Source: Geosporobacter ferrireducens (GTDB lineage Bacteria; Bacillota; Clostridia; Peptostreptococcales; Thermotaleaceae). Taken from it: a stretch of 64,000 bases of DNA. Shown here one piece after another: positions 48,413 through 57,738 of this stretch; position 1 is the stretch's first letter; each line of letters opens with the position of its first letter. The stretch lies in assembly GCF_001750685.1 (NCBI RefSeq), contig NZ_CP017269.1, forward strand, positions 682,001-746,000, in the 5' to 3' direction. Below the pieces are notes generated by a model. It was not told where the DNA came from, searched no databases, and saw nothing but the letters and a program-made list of their open reading frames with translations. The position numbers and the translations under genes were made by a program.

Positions 48413-51400
48413 TACCAGTCACCACCCGTCACATCGTCGGAATACATGCTGTCCATTACATGAATGGCAAGCTGGCCGCCCGTGATCCACCGGGACAGGG
48501 TGCCGCCCGGCGTATGAACGTCGGTGACAAGCAGCTGTACGGTGTAATCCTTGTCGTCGGGGAACCAGATGGGGACATACTGCTTCCGGTACTTAAAGGG
48601 AGATGCGGGATTCTCCTTGAAAACAAACAAGCCGTCCTCTTTTACTAACGGAGTGGCGGTATTATACCGGTATTCCGGCAGATATACCTCCGCCGTCTGT
48701 GGGGCGGTAATCAGCTCCGGCCTGTCATAATTGGTGCTGACGGAGGCGGAAACCTTGATGGAATAGCCATAGCCGGATTTGAGATACCCTTTGTCCTTGG
48801 TGGCATAATCCAGTTCTGCGCTTACCTTTAACTCGGCATAATACTCATGCCATACAAATTGTCCGTTTTCATACCGCTGTTCCCACCATGTCACTCTTGG
48901 CTGCTCACTTCTTTTCGGCGGATCGGGCAGCGTCCGGCTTTCCTCCGGCTCGTCATAGGTTACATTTTTGATGACGGCCTTTTGGGTGTAGGTATTATTG
49001 GCAAAAGATGTTTCATTATTTAAATTCCGGCCGGGATTGATGGTGGCAATCAAGGTGATGTACTTATCGGCCTGGACATTGGGCGTATCCCATCCAACCG
49101 AGACGACGTTCCAGGTGTTTTGCTCCATGACCACGGCATCCACATGCTTTTTAAGCGAAAGCTCCGGAATTTCAAACAGGACTGAAACCTTTTGTCCGGG
49201 CGTAAAGTCCTTGCTTCCTTTGTTGGACACCTTGATGGTGCTGATGACCGTCTGGTTTTCCTTGTATTGGTCGGGCGTTATCCGTTGCACATCCATGTCA
49301 TAGGGACGTTCCGCCACTAGAATTTCAGCACCGGCAGTGTTATTGCTTAAGGTTGTATCCGTATATTCCTGCGGTGGTGAAATAGCTGACCTGAGCTTGA
49401 TGGTCGTTCCTTTCTCTCCGGCTTTTCCTTTAACAACAAAAGCCTTTGTTTCATGCGGTTCAAAGCTTGCAGTTAAGGGTACTTCCTTAACTGCCGTACC
49501 ATCAACCGTAGTACTCAGGCATGCTCCTGCCACCGCTTTGTCGGTGTCATTGCTAAAGTATACTGTAAAGCTGTATTCCTCCTGTTCGTAGACCGTCGGT
49601 GGAAAAGATATGTTAACCCATAAATCGCACAGTTTTTCTTTTGGTACATCAGGATTAACCGGGGGCTTATCCGGGTTAACAGGAGGTTTGTCTGGGTTGA
49701 CAGGAGGCTTATCAGGCTCTTTAGGCGGTTTATCCGGATTGTCCGGTGGATTATCAGGATTTGTCGGCTTGTTAGGTGTTCTCTCAATGACGGTGATTTT
49801 TGAAACTGCGGTGTTGTTGCTTGGGTTCTCATCTATAAAGCTCTCCGGGACACCGACATTTGCCCATAGCCTGTACACTTCGCCTTTGTTTCCTGCCTTA
49901 TCCGTGATTGTAAATGATTTTGTTTCCTGCGGTTTGAAGCTGCAGGTCTTCGGAATTTGTTCCAAAGCAGAATCGTTATTCGTTCCCTGTAGCGTCACGT
50001 TTGTAAGCTCCTTATCTGAATTGTTCGTGAAGCTGACTGTAAAGCTGTAAGTCTCATGTTCATATACAGTCGGTGGTGCAAGAATGCTTGCAGACAGGTC
50101 ACACAGCTTTTTCGGCTCGGGTTTATCACCCGGTGGGACAGGATTATCAGGATTGTCCTTCGGTTCCGGTGGATTTGTCGGCTTCGGAGCAGGCTTGTCA
50201 ATCACCTGTATGTCTGCCGTGGCCGTGTTATTGGAAAGGTTGGCGTCGATAAAACCATCCGGCACACCGATATTTGCCCACAAGTGTATCACATCGTCTT
50301 TAGTATCGGCTGTGCGCTTTATGGTGTAGGTCTTGCTTTCATTAGGCGAAAAGTCCTGCACGGCAGGGATTTCCTTGACCAGAACGTCGTCCACCTTACC
50401 TTTGAGGGGTACGTCATAAGCCGGACTTTTTCCGCTGTTCATGTAAATTACGGTAAAGGAATAGCTGTCGCCCCGGTACACCGTGGCAGGGGCGCGGATG
50501 GCAACCGACAGGTCGTTCCCGTCACAGGCCTTGAACTTGAAATAAAAGTCTGTTGTTGGAATTTTGTAATTGATTTTTTGTGTGATTTCCGTCTGTGTTT
50601 TTCTTTCTCCATCGGTGTACTCTTTCGTTTCCGGGGTATAGTCCCATTCAAGGCTCTTATATATAAAGTTTTTGGACAGCTTGATGTCATCTTTATGGAA
50701 GGTGACAGAGGTGGTCTGGTAGGGATAGAGCAGCTCCGGCACTCCTTTGTCATGAGCGGTGAGCGTACCGTAAACCTCTTTCTTGCTCTCGTCGCACCAG
50801 GTCGCTTCCACGTCCATTTTTACCGGAGCCTGATAGGTCAGCTCCGCATTCCGCATGGTTTCAAAGGCAACCAGCGCCTTTTTCGTCCAGCAATAGCTGG
50901 CGGTCAGTGCTTCAAAATCCGTGTTTGTATCATGGATACCGTAAACTTCACCTGTTGAGATATTGTGAATTTCCACCACGAGGCTGCCTTTTAAGGTATA
51001 GGTGCCGCCGTCCTGCCTGCCGATCCAGGCGGCAATGCGCTCCTGTTCATGGTCTGCCACGGTATTAGCGTTTACAAGTTCAATACGTTGGGGCTCCGGG
51101 AAGGACTTTAGAAGCGTACCGCCTTCATAAATCCCGGTCACATTAATACCAGTGGTGCGGTATCGGGTGTCGTAGGTAGCCTTCACCTGAAACACCACGT
51201 TGACCGTAACCGTCATGACAGCGCCCTGATCGGTTTTTGCCGTAATGGTGTAGGGGCCGCATTTTTCCTTGCTTTCCACCGCCAGAACATAATCGGGCGG
51301 TATGATCCGCCACCCGTCATCGTATTCCAGTTTTATTTCCGTCAGTGTCCCGGTGGACGCTGTAATATTTATGGGGATTTCAGCCGGGAATTGCTCCACG

Positions 51401-51549
51401 GCCACCACACCGCTTTCATTGGTCAGGTTGTCGATGGGGGAAGTCACCTGGATTTGGATATCGCTGCCCGATGCTGCAAAGGCTTTGGTGGAAAACAATA
51501 GGCAACAGATAAACAGCATTGGCAGGATTAATAAATATTTTCGTTTCAT
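48412..51549 (-). CDS. secreted CARDB-repeat surface protein (1045 aa)
   Basis: Large exported protein. A signal peptide covers about residues 1-25 (LLFSTKAFA then ASG). Three close CARDB/adhesion-like beta repeats lie near 345-450, 484-590 and 641-747, and a more distant one near 750-860. They are joined by Pro-rich linkers, one with tandem NPDKPPV units. No LPxTG or membrane anchor is seen at the end. It sits inside the Tad-like operon and is probably a pilus-associated adhesin or tip protein (inference). GGAGG lies before ATG 51549, which overlaps the preceding TadE-like stop. Confidence 0.85.
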   Translation of the reverse strand: MKRKYLLILPMLFICCLLFSTKAFAASGSDIQIQVTSPIDNLTNESGVVAVEQFPAEIPINITASTGTLTEIKLEYDDGWRIIPPDYVLAVESKEKCGPYTITAKTDQGAVMTVTVNVVFQVKATYDTRYRTTGINVTGIYEGGTLLKSFPEPQRIELVNANTVADHEQERIAAWIGRQDGGTYTLKGSLVVEIHNISTGEVYGIHDTNTDFEALTASYCWTKKALVAFETMRNAELTYQAPVKMDVEATWCDESKKEVYGTLTAHDKGVPELLYPYQTTSVTFHKDDIKLSKNFIYKSLEWDYTPETKEYTDGERKTQTEITQKINYKIPTTDFYFKFKACDGNDLSVAIRAPATVYRGDSYSFTVIYMNSGKSPAYDVPLKGKVDDVLVKEIPAVQDFSPNESKTYTIKRTADTKDDVIHLWANIGVPDGFIDANLSNNTATADIQVIDKPAPKPTNPPEPKDNPDNPVPPGDKPEPKKLCDLSASILAPPTVYEHETYSFTVSFTNNSDKELTNVTLQGTNNDSALEQIPKTCSFKPQETKSFTITDKAGNKGEVYRLWANVGVPESFIDENPSNNTAVSKITVIERTPNKPTNPDNPPDNPDKPPKEPDKPPVNPDKPPVNPDKPPVNPDVPKEKLCDLWVNISFPPTVYEQEEYSFTVYFSNDTDKAVAGACLSTTVDGTAVKEVPLTASFEPHETKAFVVKGKAGEKGTTIKLRSAISPPQEYTDTTLSNNTAGAEILVAERPYDMDVQRITPDQYKENQTVISTIKVSNKGSKDFTPGQKVSVLFEIPELSLKKHVDAVVMEQNTWNVVSVGWDTPNVQADKYITLIATINPGRNLNNETSFANNTYTQKAVIKNVTYDEPEESRTLPDPPKRSEQPRVTWWEQRYENGQFVWHEYYAELKVSAELDYATKDKGYLKSGYGYSIKVSASVSTNYDRPELITAPQTAEVYLPEYRYNTATPLVKEDGLFVFKENPASPFKYRKQYVPIWFPDDKDYTVQLLVTDVHTPGGTLSRWITGGQLAIHVMDSMYSDDVTGGDW

Positions 51550-52031
51550 TCGGAACCTCCTTCCGTAATTCGCGTGTTGACGCTGGATATGCTAAAGGGA
51601 AGCTGCACTTCTCCGGTCAGGAAGCTGAAAATGCTGCGGGTTTTGATCTCCCCGTCCAGCGTCAGCCGGGGCGGGCTTTCCGTCGCATGGATGCTTTGAA
51701 TTTCAAGCCGGTAGTTCCATTCCTCACCGGCATATTTGTTCATCTCCGAATCCAGCCCCATGCTTTCATGCAGGTACTCATACAACTTTTCTTCTGCGGC
51801 CTCCGTATCCAGCAAGGCATAGCCGTCCCGGCGGTATTCGTCGCGCATGGCGTATTCCACAGAGCTGTTTACGCCCCGCTGGAGCACATATTCCACCTGC
51901 TGGTACAGGCTTTCCATGCGGAAATATTCGATTAAAATGGCCGATAACGTAAGAATAAAAAAGACGAGAATAAGAATGAACACAAAGGTGTCACCCCTGC
52001 AGTTTTTCAGTATCCCTTTGATTTTTCCCAT
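51546..52031 (-). CDS. TadE-like pseudopilin (161 aa)
   Basis: Protein with a cytoplasmic basic start, one N-terminal membrane helix (FVFILILVFFILTLSAILIEYF) and a beta-rich exterior (RLEIQSIHATESPPRLTL). The shape fits TadE/TadF minor pilins. The GDTFVFI context near residue 13 could be the processing site. It lies between another TadE-like gene and the CARDB protein. Confidence 0.75.
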   Translation of the reverse strand: MGKIKGILKNCRGDTFVFILILVFFILTLSAILIEYFRMESLYQQVEYVLQRGVNSSVEYAMRDEYRRDGYALLDTEAAEEKLYEYLHESMGLDSEMNKYAGEEWNYRLEIQSIHATESPPRLTLDGEIKTRSIFSFLTGEVQLPFSISSVNTRITEGGSE

Positions 52032-52056
52032 GGCATTAACCTCCTTTCCGGTGTGC

Positions 52057-52539
52057 TCACTCTGCGAGCTTCCAATATTTTTCCGACATTCCGGTAATAC
52101 TGACTTTCATGGGAATCCGTATTTCTACGGGTGGTGCAAAGCTTGGCGTGAAAATGGTAAAGGGATAGCTGTAGGTCATGGTGACGGTAAAGGTATCCCG
52201 CAGCTGGATTTTCTGATCCTCACAATATGATACATTTTCAACGGTCATTTCCGGCGATAGGCCGGTCTGCTGCTTGAGCCTGTAAAACACGTCATAGGCC
52301 CGGTCGGAAACCTGCCCCTCCAGTTCTACCACACGGACAACGCGGCGGCAGACATGGTTCAGGTTTAGATATGTGGTAAAAACGCTTAAAAAGCTCATGA
52401 CCGTAACCATGAGCGATAGCACTACAAGAGTTTTTATGATTAAATCGAAGTAGCTGCTGCCTTTCTTATCGGAAAGCAGCTTTTGAAAGGACAACGGGGG
52501 AGAAAATCTCCCCCGTATGCCCCGGTGCCTGCTGTTCAT
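52057..52539 (-). CDS. DUF4320 / TadE-like protein (160 aa)
   Basis: Second single-helix pilin-like protein: basic start, then KKGSSYFDLIIKTLVVLSLMV and an exterior with paired cysteines possible. It matches the DUF4320 group seen in ICE Tad loci. ATG 52539 has AGGAGGTGC upstream. Probably a minor pilin. Confidence 0.75.
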   Translation of the reverse strand: MNSRHRGIRGRFSPPLSFQKLLSDKKGSSYFDLIIKTLVVLSLMVTVMSFLSVFTTYLNLNHVCRRVVRVVELEGQVSDRAYDVFYRLKQQTGLSPEMTVENVSYCEDQKIQLRDTFTVTMTYSYPFTIFTPSFAPPVEIRIPMKVSITGMSEKYWKLAE

Positions 52540-52585
52540 TGGCCTTGCACCTCCTGTTTCTGTAAATTTGCCTTTGAAACGCTCA

Positions 52586-52795
52586 TCAGCTGAGCAGACC
52601 GGTGATTTTGGTTACGATATTATTCCAGATTGTGGTGATAGAGCTTTGATACAGGGTCATGAATACAGCGCCTACCACTACAACAACCAGCACCACAATG
52701 AGCCAGCCGGTCATCTGGTCGCCGCTGGGGTTCATCAGTGTGTTCCTGGCCTTCATAGCCGCCATCTGGATTTTGTTTTTCATTGTCTTGAACAT
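52586..52795 (-). CDS. mini-pilin, copy 4 (69 aa)
   Basis: Short Flp-like/DUF6133-type protein: basic N-terminus, then GDQMTGWLIVVLVVVVVGAV membrane helix and IWNNIVTKITGLLS end. The helix begins right after a Gly that may be the prepilin cut site. One of four tandem paralogues at 52586-53680. GGAGG lies 8 nt before ATG 52795. Confidence 0.82.
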   Translation of the reverse strand: MFKTMKNKIQMAAMKARNTLMNPSGDQMTGWLIVVLVVVVVGAVFMTLYQSSITTIWNNIVTKITGLLS

Positions 52796-52884
52796 AGTAC
52801 ATACCTCCGTAAATTTATATTTTTTGGGTAAAGAAGCGGAGGGAACTGTATGCCCCCTCCCGAACCTACAAGGATAACCATCCG

Positions 52885-53094
52885 CTAGTTCAGCAGTCCT
52901 GTAATCTTGGAAACGATGCTATTCCAGATTGTGGAGATGGAGTTCTGATAGAGCGTCATAAACACCGCGCCCACCACTACAACAATAAGCACAACGATGA
53001 GCCAGCCCGTCATCTGATCGCCGCTGGGGTTCATCAGTGTATTCCCGGCTTTCACAGCCGCCATCTGGATTTTGTTTTCCATTTTCTTGAACAT
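52885..53094 (-). CDS. mini-pilin, copy 3 (69 aa)
   Basis: Nearly identical to its neighbours, with VVLIVVVVGAVFMTLYQ and IWNSIVSKITGLLN. The start is ATG 53094 (MFKKMENK) with GGAGG upstream. Differences between copies are mostly in the first 25 residues. Confidence 0.82.
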   Translation of the reverse strand: MFKKMENKIQMAAVKAGNTLMNPSGDQMTGWLIVVLIVVVVGAVFMTLYQNSISTIWNSIVSKITGLLN

Positions 53095-53186
53095 AGTACA
53101 TACCTCCATTTAATTTGTTTTTTGATTTTGAGTAAGGAAAAGGAAGGAGCTTTGCGCTCCCTCCCGAACAAGGATTAAGCCGTCTG

Positions 53187-53396
53187 CTAGTTCAGCAAGC
53201 CGGTGATTTTGGAAACAATACTGTTCCAAATCTGTGTGATGGAGCTTTGGTAGAGCGTCATAAACACCGCACCCACAACTACAACAATCAGTACAACGAT
53301 GAGCCAGCCGGTCATCTGATCGCCGTTCTGGTTCATCAATGCATTCTGGGCCTTCATGGCCGTCATCTGGATTTTGTTTTTCATTGTCTTAAACAT
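53187..53396 (-). CDS. mini-pilin, copy 2 (69 aa)
   Basis: Same family; NQNGDQMTGWLIVVLIV replaces NPSGDQ of the other copies. Start ATG 53396 (MFKTMKNK), GAGGAGG upstream. Its coding sequence is highly similar at DNA level to copies 3 and 4, suggesting recent duplication or gene conversion. Confidence 0.82.
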   Translation of the reverse strand: MFKTMKNKIQMTAMKAQNALMNQNGDQMTGWLIVVLIVVVVGAVFMTLYQSSITQIWNSIVSKITGLLN

Positions 53397-53482
53397 AGTA
53401 CATACCTCCTCGTAAATTTGATTTTGAATAAAAGAAAAAGGGAAGCTGCTGCTTCCCATGACATTGTGCCGTTAAGCCAGGC

Positions 53483-53680
53483 TTAGCCTAACAAACCGGT
53501 GATTTTGGAAACAATGCTGTTCCAGATTGTGGTGATTGAACCCTGGTACAGGGTCATGAACACCGCACCTACTACCACGACAACCAGTACCACGATGAGC
53601 CAGCCGGTCATCTGATCGCCGCTGGGATTCATCAGTGCGGTTTTCGCTCCCCAAAGAGCGTTTGACATGTATTTTCTCAT
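53483..53680 (-). CDS. mini-pilin, copy 1 (65 aa)
   Basis: First and most divergent of the four: N-terminus MRKYMSNALWGAKTALMN, shared helix and IWNSIVSKITGLLG end. AAGGAGG precedes ATG 53680. Its different N-terminus suggests a distinct role, for example the major subunit versus minor ones (inference). Confidence 0.82.
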   Translation of the reverse strand: MRKYMSNALWGAKTALMNPSGDQMTGWLIVVLVVVVVGAVFMTLYQGSITTIWNSIVSKITGLLG

Positions 53681-53789
53681 GGAAATCGTCCTCCTTTCTG
53701 CTGGATTTTTCATTACAGTTTTGATGCTTTGCATGGGTCATACCTTCTAAGATTGTATTTGAAAAGGGGCATTGCCCCGTTTTCACGGA

Positions 53790-54695
53790 TTAGAAAAGGC
53801 CCCCCATGGAACGGATCAGGTGGGAGCCAATGACATAAAGCAGGCTTACAATGGTGATAGCTACAAGGGGGATACTGGCAATTTTCACTCTGCGGGGCAG
53901 GGTATCCAGTTTCTTTTTCATTGCTTCTTTGGCCTTGATGTCCATATCCCGTGCCAGGTAGGAAAGCGCCTCCCCCTGATGTTCCCCCCGGTGCAGGCCG
54001 ATCAGGGCGTTGACCAGAAAAGAAACGTCGGTGATGCCAAGGCGTTCGTTGAAGCTGCGCAGGGCGGTTTCAATGTCCTTTGCCTTCATTTCCATGACAA
54101 GGATCGCCACGTCCTCCCGGAAAGCGTCGCTTACCACCTTGAGATAATCCTCGAAAATCTGGATTAAATCCACCTGCACCACCAGGCGGCTGCCGTCGTG
54201 CCGGTTGTCCTCCAGCCGGTACAGGATGGAGCGCACAAAGCCCGGCAGTTCCATTTCAATGCGCTTCTTTTTCTCTTTCATCCGGTCTTTGAGGTCGGTC
54301 ATAAAATGGCGGTAGACAAGCAGCGCAAGGAGCAGGATGAGGGGTGCCAGCTTAACCGCCCCGAGGAATATAAACAGCAGCGCAAGGGGCAGGGTGAAAG
54401 ACGCGCATACAATGGCTCTGGCATAATATTCTTTCGGAGTCAGCTCCAGACCGCCCCGCCGCAGTATGGAGGCCATCCTCGCTTCCTTGACGGGATCGAG
54501 AGGAACAAACCGGGAAACCGGTCTTGCAAGGGGCATGATGAAGCGGTTTAACAGCCGATTGCCCATCGCTTCCTTTTCGGCCTGTACATTTTTGATGTTC
54601 TTTTTCATGCTCAGTTTCGGGATTTTTAAAAGCTGCCTGCAAATCAGAATTCCTGCCGCAGTCAGCAGAATAAATACAATGATTTGGTAAAACAA
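53790..54695 (-). CDS. TadC-like pilus platform protein
   Basis: Inner-membrane T2SS-F domain protein of the Tad system. Membrane helices lie at the N-terminus, near 95-135 and at the end; LVNALIGLHRGEHQGEALSYLA and KAKEAMKKKLDTLPRRV are typical. Start: AAGGAGG touches ATG 54701 (spacing 1), while TTG 54695 is 7 nt away and probably the true start. It follows tadB directly. Confidence 0.85.
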   Translation of the reverse strand: MFYQIIVFILLTAAGILICRQLLKIPKLSMKKNIKNVQAEKEAMGNRLLNRFIMPLARPVSRFVPLDPVKEARMASILRRGGLELTPKEYYARAIVCASFTLPLALLFIFLGAVKLAPLILLLALLVYRHFMTDLKDRMKEKKKRIEMELPGFVRSILYRLEDNRHDGSRLVVQVDLIQIFEDYLKVVSDAFREDVAILVMEMKAKDIETALRSFNERLGITDVSFLVNALIGLHRGEHQGEALSYLARDMDIKAKEAMKKKLDTLPRRVKIASIPLVAITIVSLLYVIGSHLIRSMGGLF

Positions 54696-54707
54696 CGGCA
54701 TCCCTCC

Positions 54708-55622
54708 TTATCGGTTGTTCGGTAATGTGGCCTTCATGACATAGAAGGCGGTGGCGAGGGCGGTCAGCAGCATGAGGACAATCAGCAGCCGGCCCACCAT
54801 GGTTTGGGTCAGCAGGTAAAACCACTCGGCGTTGGCGAATTTCATCATAGGGATAATAGAGATCATCAGGCCCACCGTCATCAGGTAGTCCCGCCATACC
54901 CGAACCATCATGCCGTCGCTCTCGACCTGCATGGATTTTGCGTCATTCATGGCCCGGATGATAGGAAACAGGGCGAATTTCAAGCGGCGGTCATGATAGC
55001 AGAGAATCAGGGTCTTTACCCATTCGCTAAAGTAGCGGTTCTTGATTTTTGCCGCCAGCCGGTACAGGCCATGCTCCACGTTGGGATTGACCAGCCGGAT
55101 CTCCGTAATGAATTCATCAAAGGGTGTGACAGTTCTCAAATGCACCGGCACATACCGGTTCTTTTTCTCCACATAGGCTTCCACCGCCTTGATGATGTCA
55201 TCACAGCCCGCGTAGGCGTTGGTGATGATGCTCATGGTGTTCTCTAACCCTTCGATTTCCTCCCTGGCCGCCGCCGAGCTTTTCACCGTCAGGTAAAAGT
55301 ACGGGGCCGGCAGCACACAGACAGCCATCACCCCCGCAAGCCCCGCGCTGCCAAACAGCAGCACTCCTGCCAGGAAGCCCCCAGCCATGGAGGCAAACAC
55401 CATGGCAAGGAATTTCTTTGCCGTACAACGGGTCTGCCGGAACAGCGTCGAAAAGTGAAGGCCTATCCGTTCGGTGAATTTCAGTTTTGTCCCTGTCAAA
55501 ACCATGCGGCGCTTTTTCAAAGGGTTCTGCTCCATGATAAAGGGATTCAGCTTCAGCAGGAGAAACAAGGCAAGGCTGATGAGGGCAAACACAGCCATAA
55601 GGGTGATAGTAATCGGGTTCAT
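54708..55622 (-). CDS. TadB-like pilus platform protein (304 aa)
   Basis: Second T2SS-F-type membrane protein of the Tad pair, with helices near 5-25, 70-110 and two at the end (MISIIPMMKF, LLIVLMLLTALATAFYVM). AAGGAGG precedes ATG 55622; the start overlaps the cpaF stop in an ATGA junction, so they are co-translated. Confidence 0.85.
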   Translation of the reverse strand: MNPITITLMAVFALISLALFLLLKLNPFIMEQNPLKKRRMVLTGTKLKFTERIGLHFSTLFRQTRCTAKKFLAMVFASMAGGFLAGVLLFGSAGLAGVMAVCVLPAPYFYLTVKSSAAAREEIEGLENTMSIITNAYAGCDDIIKAVEAYVEKKNRYVPVHLRTVTPFDEFITEIRLVNPNVEHGLYRLAAKIKNRYFSEWVKTLILCYHDRRLKFALFPIIRAMNDAKSMQVESDGMMVRVWRDYLMTVGLMISIIPMMKFANAEWFYLLTQTMVGRLLIVLMLLTALATAFYVMKATLPNNR

Positions 55623-57007
55623 GCTACGCCTCCTTCTGAAAAACGGCGGATTTCACTTTGCGGTACGCCGCCCACCAAAAGACGTTCGGCAAGGGCCGGG
55701 GAGAGATTGCCCACGCGCCGGTGGCTGCCGATAACCTTTGTAATCCTGCCTTCCTTGTCTCTCTCGTAGTGGTCAACTACATATTTGTATAGGGTGTTGC
55801 CTGTGACTTCGCCGTTTTTGACGCCGGTGGCTTCAAATATCTCCATGTATTTTCTGGACTTGTCGGGAAGCTGCATCTTAAACAGCATGATGGGAAAGGC
55901 TTCCACAATGTTTTTCAGGAGACGTTCTTCGGAAAGTGAAGTCCCGGCCTCCAAGCACATGGTCAGGATACGGTCATATGCCGCCCGTGCACCGTTGGCG
56001 TGGAGGGTGCTGACAATGATATGTCCGGTACGTCCGGCTTCCTGTACCGTAAGGGCTTCCTTGCCGCGCATTTCGGCAGGGACGAGGATTTGGGGATGCA
56101 GCCGCAGGGACAGCTTTAACAAGTCCAGCATGGTGACGGGATTGGGTTCCTCCTTGGTGAGCAGGTGGATCACATCGTTTAGCATCACGCCGTTTTCATC
56201 ATATTGGGCTAAAGACAGCTCACGGGTATCCTCAATGGTGACAATGCGCCTTTCATAGGGTACACAGCTCAGAATATAGCCCATGTCCGCGGTCTTGCCG
56301 CTGCCGGTGGCTCCGGCAATGGCAACGGAAACGCCGTTGTTGACGCACAGGGTCAGAAAGTCCAGTTCCTCTGCGGTGGCCGTATCCCAGCCGATAAGGT
56401 TTTCCCGCGTAATATACGAGGGCTTTTGCTTTCTAACAGAGGCAATGGCCCCGGCGTCGGGGTCAACGCAGGGCATGATTGCACCGGACATGCGGATACC
56501 TTTGGCGATGAAGCTGTCCCCGATGGGCTTAGAGCCGTCCAGAATGACATTCCCGAAGCGGCTCATTTTCCGCACGATGTTGGCACAGGCTTCCGGGTTC
56601 CCAAAGGTTTCGTTCAGCCTGACTTTTCTGTCTTTATACAGCACCCATATGCCCCCGGAGCCGTTGACATTGATTTCCTCCGTCTCGCTGTCCTGCAAGT
56701 ACGGGGACAACAGGCCCATACCAGCCATATCAAAATAGATGGCGTCGGTCAACTCGGAGATATTGCGCACATCCCTGGCTACCAGCTGTTCACTGTTGAG
56801 ATAGCGCATGATAAGGTCTTTCAGCTTTCCTTCGGCTTCCTCCGAATATAGCACCTCCGCCAGCTCCGCAGAGTGGTTTTTAGCAATCAGCCGCTGGAGT
56901 CTGTCGAGGATTTCGCCGTAATCCCTGGCCGGGACGCTTTCCCCTGTGTCGGAGCGCCGCTTGTTGGCCCGGTAAATCAGGTCATTAACTGAAAATCTGC
57001 CGTTCAT
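55619..57007 (-). CDS. CpaF/TadA secretion ATPase (462 aa)
   Basis: Hexameric ATPase that powers pilus assembly. Walker A is AGATGSGKT near residue 243; the Asp/His box segments TIEDTREL and STLHANGARAAYDRI and the GKEALTVQEAGRTGH stretch are typical. N-terminal helical domain about 1-120. GGAGG precedes ATG 57007, overlapping the tadZ stop by 4 nt. Confidence 0.93.
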   Translation of the reverse strand: MNGRFSVNDLIYRANKRRSDTGESVPARDYGEILDRLQRLIAKNHSAELAEVLYSEEAEGKLKDLIMRYLNSEQLVARDVRNISELTDAIYFDMAGMGLLSPYLQDSETEEINVNGSGGIWVLYKDRKVRLNETFGNPEACANIVRKMSRFGNVILDGSKPIGDSFIAKGIRMSGAIMPCVDPDAGAIASVRKQKPSYITRENLIGWDTATAEELDFLTLCVNNGVSVAIAGATGSGKTADMGYILSCVPYERRIVTIEDTRELSLAQYDENGVMLNDVIHLLTKEEPNPVTMLDLLKLSLRLHPQILVPAEMRGKEALTVQEAGRTGHIIVSTLHANGARAAYDRILTMCLEAGTSLSEERLLKNIVEAFPIMLFKMQLPDKSRKYMEIFEATGVKNGEVTGNTLYKYVVDHYERDKEGRITKVIGSHRRVGNLSPALAERLLVGGVPQSEIRRFSEGGVA

Positions 57008-57738
57008 GGCTTCCCGCCTCCAATCCTGCCTGCAATTTGTTCCAGCACCTTTCCGTAACGCTTGCAGGAACGGTCACGGAAGAAATACAGGGGCGTCCCG
57101 GCGTTCTCCAGCTCCGCGGCCCGCCGGATATGGGGCAGCTCGTAAGCAAAGGCCAGCCCTGTCATATGGCGGTAGGTCTTTTCGTCAAATTCACCGTTGG
57201 GGGATAGCAGGATATGGGTCTGCTTTTCTTCAAGGTGCAGCTCCCGTATAAAATCAGAGACGGCTATATACCACATCTGTGCAGCAATGGACGGTCTGTG
57301 CAGGGTGAAAACCGTATCGGCAAGCCACAGGCCCACACCGGATACCGGATTGTTGACCTCCGCACTTGTGTCCACGATCAGGACATCAAACACAAGGGAA
57401 ACGGCATTCAGCATCCTCTCTGCTTCCTCCAGGGTCACGGTGTCGCTAAGCAGGCCGGAATACCGGGTGGGTGCGGACAGGAAAAACAGATTTTTGCTTT
57501 CCCCGCAGGCGGTGAACATTTCCCCGGTGTTGGGATTCTCCGCACCCAATGCTTCAAATAGCCCCTTCTTCGGTGGAACCGTCTGACCGAAAAAGGTCTG
57601 AAGCTCTCCATAGGTGAGATTGGAGGAAATGAGCCCCACCAGCACGTTCCGTTTTGATAGGGCGCAGGCCAGGTTCACAGCAAAGGTGGTTTTCCCGCTG
57701 TGCTTGCCTCCCCAAACGGCAAGGATTTTACTTCCCAT
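57004..57738 (-). CDS. CpaE/TadZ-like ParA-family ATPase (244 aa)
   Basis: MinD/ParA-type ATPase that places the pilus machine at the membrane. It has a deviant Walker A at the N-terminus (GGKHSGKTTF, residues about 10-19) and DVLIVDTSAEV as Walker B. No receiver domain precedes it, unlike CpaE of other bacteria. It overlaps cpaB by 11 nt. Confidence 0.85.
   Translation of the reverse strand: MGSKILAVWGGKHSGKTTFAVNLACALSKRNVLVGLISSNLTYGELQTFFGQTVPPKKGLFEALGAENPNTGEMFTACGESKNLFFLSAPTRYSGLLSDTVTLEEAERMLNAVSLVFDVLIVDTSAEVNNPVSGVGLWLADTVFTLHRPSIAAQMWYIAVSDFIRELHLEEKQTHILLSPNGEFDEKTYRHMTGLAFAYELPHIRRAAELENAGTPLYFFRDRSCKRYGKVLEQIAGRIGGGKP

Noticed and set aside
50056..50958. Plus-strand open frame of 300 codons under the CARDB gene
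   Set aside because: Antisense shadow; the minus strand encodes a signal peptide and ordered repeats.
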